A stretch of 64,000 nt of DNA from Sulfurovum zhangzhouensis. Its GTDB lineage: Bacteria > Campylobacterota > Campylobacteria > Campylobacterales > Sulfurovaceae. How positions within the stretch are numbered: position 1 is the first letter of the stretch; each line of letters begins with the position of its first letter. Under the pieces are notes generated by a model. That model had not been told where the DNA came from, did not search any database, and saw only the letters and a list, made by a program, of their open reading frames with translations. Where the stretch lies: contig NZ_JAQIBD010000001.1 in the NCBI RefSeq assembly GCF_030347965.1, forward strand, positions 372,001 through 436,000, read 5' to 3'. Made by a program: the position numbers and the translations under genes. Positions 53,230-63,294 of this stretch are shown in pieces.

Positions 53230-55857
53230 ATGATACAAAACGTTCTCAAAAAGGTCTTTGGTACAAGAAACGACAAGATCGTAAAAAACTATCTCAAAAA
53301 AGTTAAACAGATCAATGAGCTAGAAGCAGCTTACGAACAGTTGGATGATGATGCACTCAAAGAAGCTTTCAATACACTCAAAGCAAGTGTACAAAGCGGT
53401 GAAAAAAGTCTGGACGATGTTCTCCACATTTCATTTGCAATTACAAGAGAAGCAGCAAAACGTGTACTGGGTATGCGCCATTATGATGTACAGATGGTCG
53501 GTGGTATGGTGTTGAATGACGGCAATATCGCAGAGATGAAGACAGGAGAAGGTAAAACACTGGTTGCTACCTTGGCTGTTGTTCTCAATGCAATGACCGG
53601 AAAAGGTGTTCATGTAGTCACGGTTAACGACTACCTGGCAAAAAGAGATGCTGAGGAGATGGGAGCACTTTACAGCTTCCTTGGATTCTCTACAGGATGT
53701 ATCACTTCTGAGATATACAGTGAAGAAGAGAGAAAAGCACAGTACGATGCAGACATTACTTATGGTACTAATAATGAATATGGATTTGACTACCTTCGTG
53801 ACAATATGAAAGTACGTATCCAAGAGAAAGTACAAAGAGAACACCACTTTGCTATCGTTGATGAAGTTGACTCAATCCTTATTGATGAAGCAAGAACTCC
53901 GCTTATCATATCCGGACCGACACACAGAGACCACAACCATTACCAACGTGCCAATGAAATAGCCTTACAACTAGAAAAAGGTGAGAAGAAAGATACCAGA
54001 CCGGGAGAACCTGATGAGACTACCGGAGACTTCATTGTTGACGAGAAGAACCGTATCATCATCATGACTGAACAGGGACTAGAAAAAGCGCAGGAGCTTT
54101 TTGATGTAGAGAACATGTATGACCTTGAGAATGCTGCACTTTCTCACCATCTTGACCAAGCACTCAAAGCACACTATCTTTTTGAGAAAGATGTACACTA
54201 CGTAGTAAAAGACAATGAGATCATCATTGTTGATGAATTTACGGGACGATTAAGTGAAGGCCGAAGATTTTCAGAAGGACTTCACCAGGCACTGGAAGCT
54301 AAAGAAGGCGTAGAGATACAGGAAGAATCACAAACACTGGCAGAAATCACCTATCAAAACTACTTTAGACTTTATGACAAACTTGCAGGTATGACAGGTA
54401 CGGCACAAACTGAAGCATCAGAATTTTCTCAGATCTATAACCTTGAAGTCATCACCATTCCTACACATCTTCCTATCGCAAGAGTAGACAAAAACGACCT
54501 TATCTACAATACTGAACGTGAAAAGCTTAATGCTGTTGTTAAAAGGATCAAAGAGTTCCATAGCAAGGGTCAGCCCGTACTTATCGGTACAGCTTCGATC
54601 GAAAAGTCTGAAATGATTCATGAAAGACTGAAAAAAGAGAAGATCCCTCATAATGTTCTAAATGCAAAGAATCATGAAAAAGAAGCGGAGATCATCATAG
54701 ACGCGGGAGTTAAAGGTGCAGTTACCGTAGCTACGAACATGGCCGGTCGTGGTGTAGACATAAAGATCAGTGATGAAGTAAGAAACCTTGGCGGACTGGC
54801 GATCATCGGTACGGAAAGACATGAGAGCAGACGTATCGACAACCAGTTAAGAGGACGTTCAGGACGTCAGGGTGATCCGGGAGAAAGCCAGTTCTTCCTT
54901 AGCCTGGATGATAATCTTCTTCGTATTTTTGGTGGTGAGAAGATCAGAAATATCATGAATAGACTAGGCGTAGAAGAGGGAGAGTATATCGATTCAAAGA
55001 TCGTAACCCGTTCAGTTGAAAAAGCGCAGAAAAAAGTGGAGAATCAACACTACGAGTCCCGTAAACATATCCTTGAATATGATGATGTTGCAAATCACCA
55101 AAGAAAAGCCATCTATGCATTTAGAAATCAACTACTTAACCCTGAGTTCGATATCGGTGCAAAGATCAAAGAGAACCGTGCTGAATACATCACACATCTC
55201 TTAGACCTTTGTGAGATCTTCCCGGGAGTACCAAAAGAGGACTACAATACTGAAAAACTGACTGCTCTGATCAAAGAAGAACTCAATATCACTATTCAAG
55301 GTGATCCTTTCAAAGATGCTGAGATCGAAGAGATCACTGAAAAGATTACACATATGATGGAAGATCTGTATGAAAAGAAAATGTCTGTAATTGATCCTGC
55401 ACAACGAAGCGAGATCGAACGTGTTCTTTACCTTCAAGTACTGGACCCTCAATGGAGAGATCACCTTTATGAAATGGATGTACTCAAAACAGGTATCGGC
55501 CTTAGAGGATATAACCAAAAAGATCCATTGACTGAGTATAAACAAGACAGCTACAGACTCTTTCAAGAGCTGGTACTGCGTATCAAGTATGAAGCTGTTA
55601 AAACACTTCAACTCGTGCAGTTTACCTTCCAATCACCAGAAGATGAACAAGCAGCAGTTGAACATATCAGAGAAGAGCTTGACAGCAGCGTTGCTGATGC
55701 TGTTCTTAATAATGAAACAGAAAACGAAGCAAAGAAAAATAAACCGGTATCTGGTACTAAAAAACCAAAACGTAATGAGCCTTGCCCATGTGGATCAGGT
55801 AAAAAATACAAAAGCTGCTGTGGTACAAGTGGACCAAAGAGAGGACTTTTAGCTTAA
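53230..55857 (+). CDS. secA: Preprotein translocase ATPase SecA
   Basis: SecA (875 aa) drives proteins through SecYEG. Walker [14 protein letters not shown], Walker [21 protein letters not shown], helicase motifs ([49 protein letters not shown]) and the C-terminal zinc finger [15 protein letters not shown] are complete. The terminal zinc domain binds SecB or ribosomes in other bacteria. It is followed after 57 bases by a LolC/E-like gene on the same strand. Confidence 0.98.
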   Translation: MIQNVLKKVFGTRNDKIVKNYLKKVKQINELEAAYEQLDDDALKEAFNTLKASVQSGEKSLDDVLHISFAITREAAKRVLGMRHYDVQMVGGMVLNDGNIAEMKTGEGKTLVATLAVVLNAMTGKGVHVVTVNDYLAKRDAEEMGALYSFLGFSTGCITSEIYSEEERKAQYDADITYGTNNEYGFDYLRDNMKVRIQEKVQREHHFAIVDEVDSILIDEARTPLIISGPTHRDHNHYQRANEIALQLEKGEKKDTRPGEPDETTGDFIVDEKNRIIIMTEQGLEKAQELFDVENMYDLENAALSHHLDQALKAHYLFEKDVHYVVKDNEIIIVDEFTGRLSEGRRFSEGLHQALEAKEGVEIQEESQTLAEITYQNYFRLYDKLAGMTGTAQTEASEFSQIYNLEVITIPTHLPIARVDKNDLIYNTEREKLNAVVKRIKEFHSKGQPVLIGTASIEKSEMIHERLKKEKIPHNVLNAKNHEKEAEIIIDAGVKGAVTVATNMAGRGVDIKISDEVRNLGGLAIIGTERHESRRIDNQLRGRSGRQGDPGESQFFLSLDDNLLRIFGGEKIRNIMNRLGVEEGEYIDSKIVTRSVEKAQKKVENQHYESRKHILEYDDVANHQRKAIYAFRNQLLNPEFDIGAKIKENRAEYITHLLDLCEIFPGVPKEDYNTEKLTALIKEELNITIQGDPFKDAEIEEITEKITHMMEDLYEKKMSVIDPAQRSEIERVLYLQVLDPQWRDHLYEMDVLKTGIGLRGYNQKDPLTEYKQDSYRLFQELVLRIKYEAVKTLQLVQFTFQSPEDEQAAVEHIREELDSSVADAVLNNETENEAKKNKPVSGTKKPKRNEPCPCGSGKKYKSCCGTSGPKRGLLA

Positions 55858-55914
55858 CTAAAAGTTGCGTTCAATTCTCTTTGGAGAATTTGAAGGAAGA
55901 AGATATAAAAATCA

Positions 55915-57117
55915 ATGATTAATCGAGAGTTTGTTCATCATATCATCCGCCATTACCTAAAATACGATAAGGATAATCCTTTTATCTTTATCTCTGCATT
56001 ACTGGCATTCTTGGGTATCTCTGCAGGAGTAATGGTACTCATGATTGCAATGGGCATCATGAATGGGACACAAAAAGAGTTTACAAAACGACTCTTTGTC
56101 ATGAACTACCCTTTAACCGTACTTCCAATGACACAGGATGCTGTTAGTGAAGACCTCATCAACGACCTTCAAAAGAAATTTCCGCATCTTAAATTCAGTC
56201 CATATTACACTACCCAGGTGATCACCAAAAATGCAGGTGCCGTCCAAGGTTCACTTCTTTATGGGATCGACTTTGATAAAGAGAGTCAGATCAACCATAT
56301 CTTTAAAGAGGCAAGAGGTCAGAAAAAAGATACATTCCGTATTATTGTCGGTGATTCCCTATCATTTGAAATGGATGCCCCTAAAGGTGAAAAGGTCACG
56401 CTTTACTTCTCAGAGCAAGAGGCCATAGGATTTGCTACGATGCCTTTACAGAAACGCTTTGTTGTAGACGGTATCTTTGACTCTGGACTAAAGGCCTATG
56501 ATAAAGCGATCATCTATACTACTCTTGAAGCTTTTCATAAACTGCTTAAACGTAAAGAAGGCTATTATGATGGACTTCATATCTATACGGAAAATCCTAT
56601 TAAAGAGATTGATAGAATAAAAGCGGCACTTCCTGACTCAGTGATCATTGAAGGTTGGTGGCAGCAAAACGGTAATTTCTTTGCTGCAATGGAGATGGAG
56701 AAAAAAGCACTCTTTTTAGTTCTTTTACTTATCATACTTGTTGCTTCACTCAACATTATCTCTTCATTACTGATGACGGTGATGAGCCGAAGAAGTGAGA
56801 TCGCTCTTATGCGTACCTTAGGGGCTACAAAAGCAGAGATACGCTCTATCTTCTTTAAACTGGGTCTTGTCATAGGAAGTACAGGTATTTTAGTCGGTAC
56901 GCTGCTTGGTTTTTTAGGTATCTGGATACTTAAAACCTTTGATATTATCTCAATGCCTGCAGATGTTTACGGTACGTCAAAACTGCCTGTTGATCTTACC
57001 ATGAGTGATTTTGGGCTTATTATTCTAGGGACTACTATCATCATTCTTCTTTCATCACTTTACCCGGCGAAGAAAGCTTCTCAAACTGATCCGTTGACCG
57101 TACTGAGGAATGAATAA
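55915..57117 (+). CDS. LolC/LolE-like lipoprotein-releasing ABC permease
   Basis: The protein (400 aa) has FtsX/MacB topology: N-terminal helix (FIFISALLAFLGISAGVMVLMIAMGIMNGTQKEF), a periplasmic domain (about 60-260), and three C-terminal helices with coupling motif SRRSEIALMRTLGATKAEIRSIFFKLG. The ISAGVMVLMIAMGIMNG wording is typical of LolC/E. No ATPase gene is adjacent; LolD must be elsewhere or shared. It probably forms the standard Lol system with lolA at 52527, distinct from the 25428-30411 operon. Confidence 0.9.
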   Translation: MINREFVHHIIRHYLKYDKDNPFIFISALLAFLGISAGVMVLMIAMGIMNGTQKEFTKRLFVMNYPLTVLPMTQDAVSEDLINDLQKKFPHLKFSPYYTTQVITKNAGAVQGSLLYGIDFDKESQINHIFKEARGQKKDTFRIIVGDSLSFEMDAPKGEKVTLYFSEQEAIGFATMPLQKRFVVDGIFDSGLKAYDKAIIYTTLEAFHKLLKRKEGYYDGLHIYTENPIKEIDRIKAALPDSVIIEGWWQQNGNFFAAMEMEKKALFLVLLLIILVASLNIISSLLMTVMSRRSEIALMRTLGATKAEIRSIFFKLGLVIGSTGILVGTLLGFLGIWILKTFDIISMPADVYGTSKLPVDLTMSDFGLIILGTTIIILLSSLYPAKKASQTDPLTVLRNE

Positions 57118-57162
57118 CATAATAATCTTTTAACAGTTTTTAACAGAAGAATGAACCACTGA

Positions 57163-59853
57163 CTATTGAGCTTCCTTCTTCGGTTGAGTAGTCTCTTTTG
57201 TCTTATTAGGTGCTTCTAATCCCAACTGTTCATGAATACTAGGTACTGCTTTTTCCTCATCAGGTTTCTCTTTTTCTATACGCTTGGTCTCTTCCAGCAT
57301 CTGTTTTGGGGACTCAATGGTTCGTTTGATAATTTCTAAAGGAAGTATTAAAATCTCTTCAGCCGCAGAAGTTTCTACTTTAGGTTTATCAAGCGTTCCT
57401 GTGATTGTCAAACCTAGCGTCATACTCTTATCTTCTCCCATTAAAATATATCCGATAAAAGGGATCTTGCCCATTACGTTTCCTAATGTTTTGGCTGTTC
57501 TGATCGCCAACTGAATATCAATCACATTTTGCTTGATATCAATAAACCCTTTCCCCACAATGGTCGAAGACTTTCCTTTGATATAGATTGAATCAAAAAC
57601 AATCTTCTCTCCATTAATGACCTTATATTCAGCTACACCCTTCTTGATTTTAAAGCCTTCTTTTGAAAAACCGGGGTCTTGTAAAGTTGCAAGGGCCGGT
57701 AAGGTATTGATAAGTGCAAGAGTATTGTTATAGGCTTTGAAGTCTTTCATTACCCCACCCTCAATAATAATCCTGCCATTCATTACTTTATTTATGTTTC
57801 CCGACACTTTTAGGCTATAACGTCCCTTTTTCAATCCTTTAAAATCGATCAAAGGATGTAACACATCATCTTTAATCCGAAGTGCATTTATAGAGAAGAT
57901 ATTACCTTTCTTTTCAAACTTAACGATATCTCCCTCAGAACTACCGATCGCTTTGATATCACCATTAGGTTTGACCTCTACATCATAACTGTCAGTTACA
58001 AGAGTATAGTTCTCATAACGAAGGTTACTCTTGTTTCCAATTATTACAAGAGACTCACCTTTTTTTTCGGTAATCGTACCCTCTTCATGATTGGTTGTCA
58101 TGTATTCAATAAATCTTTTTAGATCTATATTGAGTTTATTGAGAGTTACTCTTGATCGCGTTTCATTAAAATGCAGACGTTTATCAAATGCATAAAAATC
58201 TATTCCTTTAGGAGTGATCGTCCCTGAACATGGGACTTTGGTATGACAAAGATCATCTCCTTCATAAAAGAAGCAGGTATTTCGTCGTAATAAACCGTTA
58301 AAGGTAAAGGTTTTAAAATCATCAGTAAGGATATCAACATTTCCGCCTTCTTGAATAAACTCTTTATCTTTTACATAAGGTTTAATCAAGTTGAGATCTT
58401 CGAATGAGAACTGTGTTATATTGTTTTCTTCACTGATGGATAATTCCAGTTCAGGTATTTTGATAAGTATTCCTTTATGATAATCCAAAGCAAGATTGAA
58501 CTTTTTGTTCTTTATCTCAAAAGACTTCTCTTGACCTTCTTCTCCACTATGAAGATAGTTCACAACTGCAAGAATGTCTGCTTTTTTCTTATTAAGCTTT
58601 ATACTTCCTTCTACAGTACCGCTATACATTTTATCTTTCAAAAGTAGATTATCAAATGATACAATGCCATCTTCATAATGTACATGACCGCTCTCTACAC
58701 TAAGATCAAGCTTATAAACTTGCAGTCTTGCATCCTTCACATCGACATCAATTACAGCAGAAGTATCACCACTTTTAAATACTACATCAAGGCCGATTGA
58801 TGTCTCAGCCGTACCGCTTTGTTGTAATACCGGTATTGGCAAATGATAGGCTTTAAGTATCTTCTGTACAGCATCATCAAATGGAGAATTCACATGAAGA
58901 TCGAGCTTCAAAGTTGTTGGCTTACTTCCTGTGAGGTCTATGATAGAAACTTTACTGCCATCTAATGCTTTATTTTGATATACCGGTTTATCCAAATCAA
59001 AATATAAACCACCCTTTTTATACTCCAATATAATTTTAGGGGTATAGACACTCTCTAGTCCATCTTTAAAATTAATTTCCGCATTGCTTAGCTCAGCTAC
59101 ACCGGTTAAAGTATCAAGATCCAGAGTAAAATCCTGACCTTTTGCAGTTCCGTTTCCTTTGAGTGCTTTTAATTTATATTGCTGTGCCTGAATTCTCTCT
59201 ACTGACCAATGTTTTACCACTTCTGTCAAGGGTAAAACTTCCATCAATGGTTTAAGGTCATCGAAGGTATCACTTTGAAGATCAAAATGAATATTGTTTT
59301 TTACCTTGCTTGCCGTAAAATTTCCCTGTATGCCGTACATATCGTATCGGCCCCAGACATGAAGCCGGTCCTCATAATGGCTATAGGTAAAGTTACCTGA
59401 AAGCGTGATCTTTTTTGCCTTGATATAAAGCAATGGCACTTCTGCTTCAAAGCGCTTATCCTTACGCTCTATTTTTCCTGCGATCTCATAATCTTTCGTA
59501 TTAATATGTAGCATATTATCAGCATACACAAGGTCAATTCTGTTATTTTCATAAATAATGTCATGCAGTGCTACGTAATCAAATATCTGAAGCATCCCTT
59601 TGATGCGGTCAAATGTTCTATCAATCGTTGAAAATGACGGATTGGATTTACTTTTAGGTATGACAATATGATGCGCACTAAGTGTCAGTTTTTTATCGAG
59701 TTTAATGTATAATCCAGAGATTCTATACGGCCCTACATGTAGATAATCAGCCCTGATACCTACTTTCAGCCATACCACTAATACTATCAAAACCATAGCT
59801 AAAAGGATAAGAGTGTTTCGTAAAAATTTTATCATGTCCCTGATTGAGAACAT
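57163..59853 (-). CDS. AsmA-like/DUF3971 giant periplasmic protein (YhdP-like)
   Basis: The protein (896 aa from ATG 59853) has one N-terminal membrane helix (about 10-32) and a long beta-rich periplasmic body ending in an AsmA-like domain: GVAEYKVINGEKIVFDSIYIKGKSSTIVGKGFIDIKQNVIDIQLAIRTAKTLGNVMGKIPFIGYILMGEDKSMTLGLTITGTLDKPKVET. Such AsmA/TamB-type bridges are thought to carry phospholipid between membranes. A GTG start at 59874 exists, but AAAAGG precedes ATG 59853. It overlaps mltG head to head. Confidence 0.8.
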   Translation of the reverse strand: MFSIRDMIKFLRNTLILLAMVLIVLVVWLKVGIRADYLHVGPYRISGLYIKLDKKLTLSAHHIVIPKSKSNPSFSTIDRTFDRIKGMLQIFDYVALHDIIYENNRIDLVYADNMLHINTKDYEIAGKIERKDKRFEAEVPLLYIKAKKITLSGNFTYSHYEDRLHVWGRYDMYGIQGNFTASKVKNNIHFDLQSDTFDDLKPLMEVLPLTEVVKHWSVERIQAQQYKLKALKGNGTAKGQDFTLDLDTLTGVAELSNAEINFKDGLESVYTPKIILEYKKGGLYFDLDKPVYQNKALDGSKVSIIDLTGSKPTTLKLDLHVNSPFDDAVQKILKAYHLPIPVLQQSGTAETSIGLDVVFKSGDTSAVIDVDVKDARLQVYKLDLSVESGHVHYEDGIVSFDNLLLKDKMYSGTVEGSIKLNKKKADILAVVNYLHSGEEGQEKSFEIKNKKFNLALDYHKGILIKIPELELSISEENNITQFSFEDLNLIKPYVKDKEFIQEGGNVDILTDDFKTFTFNGLLRRNTCFFYEGDDLCHTKVPCSGTITPKGIDFYAFDKRLHFNETRSRVTLNKLNIDLKRFIEYMTTNHEEGTITEKKGESLVIIGNKSNLRYENYTLVTDSYDVEVKPNGDIKAIGSSEGDIVKFEKKGNIFSINALRIKDDVLHPLIDFKGLKKGRYSLKVSGNINKVMNGRIIIEGGVMKDFKAYNNTLALINTLPALATLQDPGFSKEGFKIKKGVAEYKVINGEKIVFDSIYIKGKSSTIVGKGFIDIKQNVIDIQLAIRTAKTLGNVMGKIPFIGYILMGEDKSMTLGLTITGTLDKPKVETSAAEEILILPLEIIKRTIESPKQMLEETKRIEKEKPDEEKAVPSIHEQLGLEAPNKTKETTQPKKEAQ

Positions 59854-60751
59854 TCTCATCCTTTTAGTGGTCACTTTTGTCTTCTATTCCTCACAATCCC
59901 TCTCTACACAAAAGACAATCTATGTACCCCAGGGATCTATCACCAATATTATATCACAGCTGCATAAAAAGGGGTACGAAGTCAGTATCATTGACAGATA
60001 TATTTTAAGCTTTTTGGGACAACCGCAAAGTGGATGGGTAGACATCGGTTCGACCAGACTTAACCGTATAGATTTTTTATACAAGCTTGCTACTGCAAAA
60101 GCAAAAATGGAGGAGATCACATTGATCCCTGGAGAGACCACTGTACTTTTCTTTGAAGACATAGCTGCTACTCTAGAACTGAATGCAAGTAAATTACAAC
60201 AATTTTATAACCAGGATGCCGACTATCCGGAAGCAGGTATTTATGCAGACACCTATTATGTACCTTTTGGGATCAATGAGGAGCAACTGGTTACTTTCCT
60301 TTTGAAAGAGTCAACCAAACAATTTCAAAAAATCTCACACAAGATATACGGTACCTATGATAAAAAGCAATGGCTCAGGCTCCTTACAGTTGCCTCAATT
60401 ATCCAGAAAGAAGCAGCAAATGTTGAGGAGATGCCATTGGTCTCTTCAGTCATCTATAACCGCTTAAAAAAGGGGATGCCTTTACAAATGGACGGGACGC
60501 TTAACTATGGTAAATATTCTCATATCAAAGTGACTCCTGACCGCATCCGTAACGATAAAAGTAGATTCAATACCTATAAATACAAAGGTTTGCCCCCTTC
60601 ACCGATCGGTGCAGTCAGTTTTGACGCAATTATTGCTGCGATCAAACCTGCGCAGACAGACTATCTCTATTTTATGAAGAACAAACAGGGAACCCACGAT
60701 TTTACCAAAAGCTATCAAACACACCGTAGAAATATATTGAAAGCAAGATAA
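59813..60751 (+). CDS. mltG: Endolytic murein transglycosylase MltG
   Basis: MltG (312 aa) cuts nascent glycan strands, limiting peptidoglycan length. It has an N-terminal membrane helix (LIENILILLVVTFVFY), a LysM-like middle (KTIYVPQGSITNIISQLHKKGY), and the YceG core with catalytic Glu in ASIIQKEAANVEEMPLVSSVIYNRL, plus MPLQMDGTLNYG and RFNTYKYKGLPPSPIGAVS. The GTG at 59813 has AAAGGA 5-6 bases upstream; an ATG at 59834 would remove the first 7 residues. Its 5' end lies inside the start of the divergent AsmA-like gene. Confidence 0.93.
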   Translation: MFRKNFIMSLIENILILLVVTFVFYSSQSLSTQKTIYVPQGSITNIISQLHKKGYEVSIIDRYILSFLGQPQSGWVDIGSTRLNRIDFLYKLATAKAKMEEITLIPGETTVLFFEDIAATLELNASKLQQFYNQDADYPEAGIYADTYYVPFGINEEQLVTFLLKESTKQFQKISHKIYGTYDKKQWLRLLTVASIIQKEAANVEEMPLVSSVIYNRLKKGMPLQMDGTLNYGKYSHIKVTPDRIRNDKSRFNTYKYKGLPPSPIGAVSFDAIIAAIKPAQTDYLYFMKNKQGTHDFTKSYQTHRRNILKAR

Positions 60752-60752
60752 T

Positions 60753-61652
60753 TTAAAGTAGTAATTTCAGATCATTAAGATCAAAAAGAAGCAGTTTTTC
60801 ATCTTTATTCTGCAGCAATTCATTAGAAAAACCGCTTTTAGAAAAGAGTGCATACGTATCGACATTAAGTCCGGATTGCTCTGCTTTTGCCATGAGCTTT
60901 CTAAGTTCATTTTTACATACTTTGCGGTCTTTATACTTACACTCTCCCAAAATGATCTTTTTTTGATCAGTAACAGCCAGGATGTCAAACTCACTGTACT
61001 GATTCCAATAACTTCCTGAAGCAAGTATCCCGATTCCCTGTTGAGTAAAATACTCTACAAGCATTGCATCACATAGCTGTTCATAAACCAGTGTACGTAA
61101 CCTCTCATAATGTTTCTGGAAGTTAGCAAGAAACCTGTCACCTTTACCTGCTTCCAGTTCTTTATGATAGATTTCTACAAAACCGAACCAAAAACGTAAA
61201 AAAGGTTCATTAAAACGTAGTTTGTCTTGTATCCGGTAGCTGCGTAGATGTTTTTTGATCTTTTGTTTTGGATAGGTTTTGAGCGGCGTCTCTCTGGACT
61301 TCTCAATAAAAAGTACGCCAAGATCAACAAGCTCTTCTATAACCTGTTCACCTATACTCTCACTCAACCTTGCCTTACGGAGGACACTATAGAATTTACC
61401 GTCACCTCTGGCCACAGCGATCAATATTTCACGATAAGGTGATTCAATAAGATATGAAGGAGAAACAAGGTTCTGAAACTTTTTGAACTCATCAACAAAG
61501 TTTATTTTCACCATAGAGAAAAGATCATCAAAAAAGTCTATTTCTATATTCTCTTCTATACCCCCAAGTATCGAAAAGTACTCTAGTGACTGTTCTAAAG
61601 TAAGATAATTAAAGTAGTGGTGAAACCTTTTAAATGACGCTTTGATATGCAA
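60753..61652 (-). CDS. Stand-alone DUF234/PD-(D/E)XK-like protein
   Basis: The protein (299 aa) matches the C-terminal half of archaeal-type ATPases (ATPase plus DUF234): a winged-helix-like middle (YREILIAVARGDGKFYSVLRKARLSESIGEQVIEELVDLGVLFIEKS), LRFNEPFLRFWFGFVEIYHKELEAG, and a nuclease-like core YWNQYSEFDILAVTDQKKIILGECKYKDR with the D...GECK pattern of PD-(D/E)XK folds. No P-loop is present, so the usual N-terminal AAA domain is missing. It ends 1 base from the convergent mltG stop. Its function is unknown. Confidence 0.8.
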   Translation of the reverse strand: MHIKASFKRFHHYFNYLTLEQSLEYFSILGGIEENIEIDFFDDLFSMVKINFVDEFKKFQNLVSPSYLIESPYREILIAVARGDGKFYSVLRKARLSESIGEQVIEELVDLGVLFIEKSRETPLKTYPKQKIKKHLRSYRIQDKLRFNEPFLRFWFGFVEIYHKELEAGKGDRFLANFQKHYERLRTLVYEQLCDAMLVEYFTQQGIGILASGSYWNQYSEFDILAVTDQKKIILGECKYKDRKVCKNELRKLMAKAEQSGLNVDTYALFSKSGFSNELLQNKDEKLLLFDLNDLKLLL

Positions 61653-61751
61653 CCTCTATAACTTGTTTGGATAATTCTAGCATAGATGCCCTAAATTCAG
61701 ATTGTTGTGCTATGATTAAATATTAAACAATAATGAGAGATAAAAATATAC

Positions 61752-62495
61752 ATGAAACATTTTTATACAAGATCAGAACAGATACAGGGTATTATCAAGG
61801 GTTTGAATCTTACCAAAACACTCTATGTTTCTTCTATCATCATAGGTCCGGAACATACCGGTAAAAAATCTTTAGCACAATCCGTATTCCCCAATGCACC
61901 TATGGTATCAGGAGAGAAGCAGGAAGAGATCAAAAGGGCACTTGCAACTTCAGATGAATTGATCATCACAAATTTTGAAAAACTCAAAAACCAAAGTGAA
62001 TTGGACTTTACCAATAAACGTATCATTGCTACAGCAAACTATATGGGCAATGCTGCGCTCATCGATGACCTTTTTGCCTTCATTTATACCATGCCGTCTT
62101 TAAACCAGAGAAATGAGGATGTCCAATATCTCAAAGAACTTTATATTGAAGACGCAAAATCTACATTAATGATAGAAAACAGCACGATTGACACTGAAAA
62201 CATACCATTGGATCTTACACTTAATAATAAAAGTCTAAAACGGTCTGTTTATACCTATCTGATTAAACATACTATGGAATCAGATGATATTGAAGAGATC
62301 ATTTATTACTATCTTCTAAAACACCTTGAGGGTAACGATGCTTACCGGGAATATTTAGGACTTTATGAAAAACCATTGATCAAGGCCGGACTTGAAAAGT
62401 TTGGTTCACAATTGAAACTTTCAGAAATTTTAGGTATCAATAGAAATACCTTAAGAAAAAAAATACATGAACACAATATAGATCAGGAACTATAA
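61752..62495 (+). CDS. Stripped NtrC-like protein with Fis-type DNA-binding domain
   Basis: The 247 residues look like a reduced sigma-54 activator. A P-loop-like IIGPEHTGKKSLAQ (compare GESGTGKE) is followed by a Walker-B-like ELIITNFEKL, RIIATANYMGN, the degenerate IYTMPSLNQRNEDVQYL (compare LPPLRERKEDI) and a C-terminal Fis helix-turn-helix LSEILGINRNTLRKKIHEHNI. The GAFTGA loop, receiver domain and arginine fingers are missing, so it should not activate sigma-54 polymerase. Its stop overlaps the start of the next gene (ATAATGG). It probably binds DNA as a repressor or partner. Confidence 0.8.
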   Translation: MKHFYTRSEQIQGIIKGLNLTKTLYVSSIIIGPEHTGKKSLAQSVFPNAPMVSGEKQEEIKRALATSDELIITNFEKLKNQSELDFTNKRIIATANYMGNAALIDDLFAFIYTMPSLNQRNEDVQYLKELYIEDAKSTLMIENSTIDTENIPLDLTLNNKSLKRSVYTYLIKHTMESDDIEEIIYYYLLKHLEGNDAYREYLGLYEKPLIKAGLEKFGSQLKLSEILGINRNTLRKKIHEHNIDQEL

Positions 62496-63187
62496 TGGAT
62501 ATCAACTTTGAACCTTTTATAGAATGGGATAACAGTCCCTTTATTTTATTTAGCAATGAAGGGAAGATACTTTACGTGAACCACAGTGCTGAACTTCTAT
62601 TTGGTTCAGTGAGTACAAAAGAGCTCTATGATTTGACACTTGCTTATGCTTCGGCCGGATTCGGTTATAAGACGACTTCTCTCTCATTGATCTATGATGC
62701 ATTTATGTTTCACGCAATTACTGTAGGCTATGAGAATGAAGAACAGATATCACTCAGGTTATATCATACCCCGTCAGTGCAACCTAAAGCTAAACTTCAT
62801 ACCGAGTCACTGATCACTACAGATATTAACATTTTGCTTGAAGCCAATATTGCTCTCTTCCAAGCAGAGAACAGTAATCCCCTTTCACTGCTTACGGACC
62901 AGGACCTACCTCTATTCAAAATGGATCAAAATCATTTTTCCAAACTCTTGAGAAAAGTGTTTCACTCATTTAGAAGTTCCGACTCTATTGATATCTCTCT
63001 GAAGTTGCTTATTGGACAGCATATCATTATCAATAATAAAAAAGAGTCACTTGCAGGTCTAAAAATCACTGCAAATGGTCGATATGTAGACAGTGATGAT
63101 GAAATAAAAGAACTTGCTGCAAAAAACCAAATCAAAACTGTCCTTAAAGAACACTCTATCCTCCTTGAGATTCCTCTTATACAATAA
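62495..63187 (+). CDS. Degenerate NtrB-like PAS/pseudokinase protein
   Basis: The protein (230 aa) begins with a PAS-like domain (FIEWDNSPFILFSNEGKILYVNHSAELLFG). The rest (LFKMDQNHFSKLLRKVFHSFRSSDSIDISLKL) resembles the N-box start of a histidine-kinase ATPase domain, but the conserved Asn, the phospho-accepting His and the G-boxes are absent. It is therefore a likely pseudokinase that could sense a ligand by PAS and bind its partner. It overlaps the NtrC-like gene and lies 107 bases before amtB. Confidence 0.7.
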   Translation: MDINFEPFIEWDNSPFILFSNEGKILYVNHSAELLFGSVSTKELYDLTLAYASAGFGYKTTSLSLIYDAFMFHAITVGYENEEQISLRLYHTPSVQPKAKLHTESLITTDINILLEANIALFQAENSNPLSLLTDQDLPLFKMDQNHFSKLLRKVFHSFRSSDSIDISLKLLIGQHIIINNKKESLAGLKITANGRYVDSDDEIKELAAKNQIKTVLKEHSILLEIPLIQ

Positions 63188-63200
63188 AAAATTCTTCTTA

Positions 63201-63237
63201 AGCACACTGTTGATTAAAAATTAATCAACAGTGTGCT
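63201..63237. terminator. Perfect 17-bp hairpin between NtrB-like gene and amtB
   Basis: AGCACACTGTTGATTAA and its exact reverse complement are separated by AAA, giving a 17-bp stem. No clean T-tract follows on the plus strand (ACAAATTAATTT). It may be a terminator for the upstream pair, or a palindromic operator of amtB; the 57 bases from hairpin to ATG leave room for a promoter. Confidence 0.6.
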
Positions 63238-63294
63238 ACAAATTAATTTAATCCATGATACACTTGTACTGTAATAAAACGTAAAGGATAAAGC

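Noticed and set aside
63188-63294. Sigma-54 promoter before amtB
   Set aside because: No GG-N10-GC pair is present, despite the NtrC-like neighbour; only an AT-rich -10-like TGTAAT is seen.
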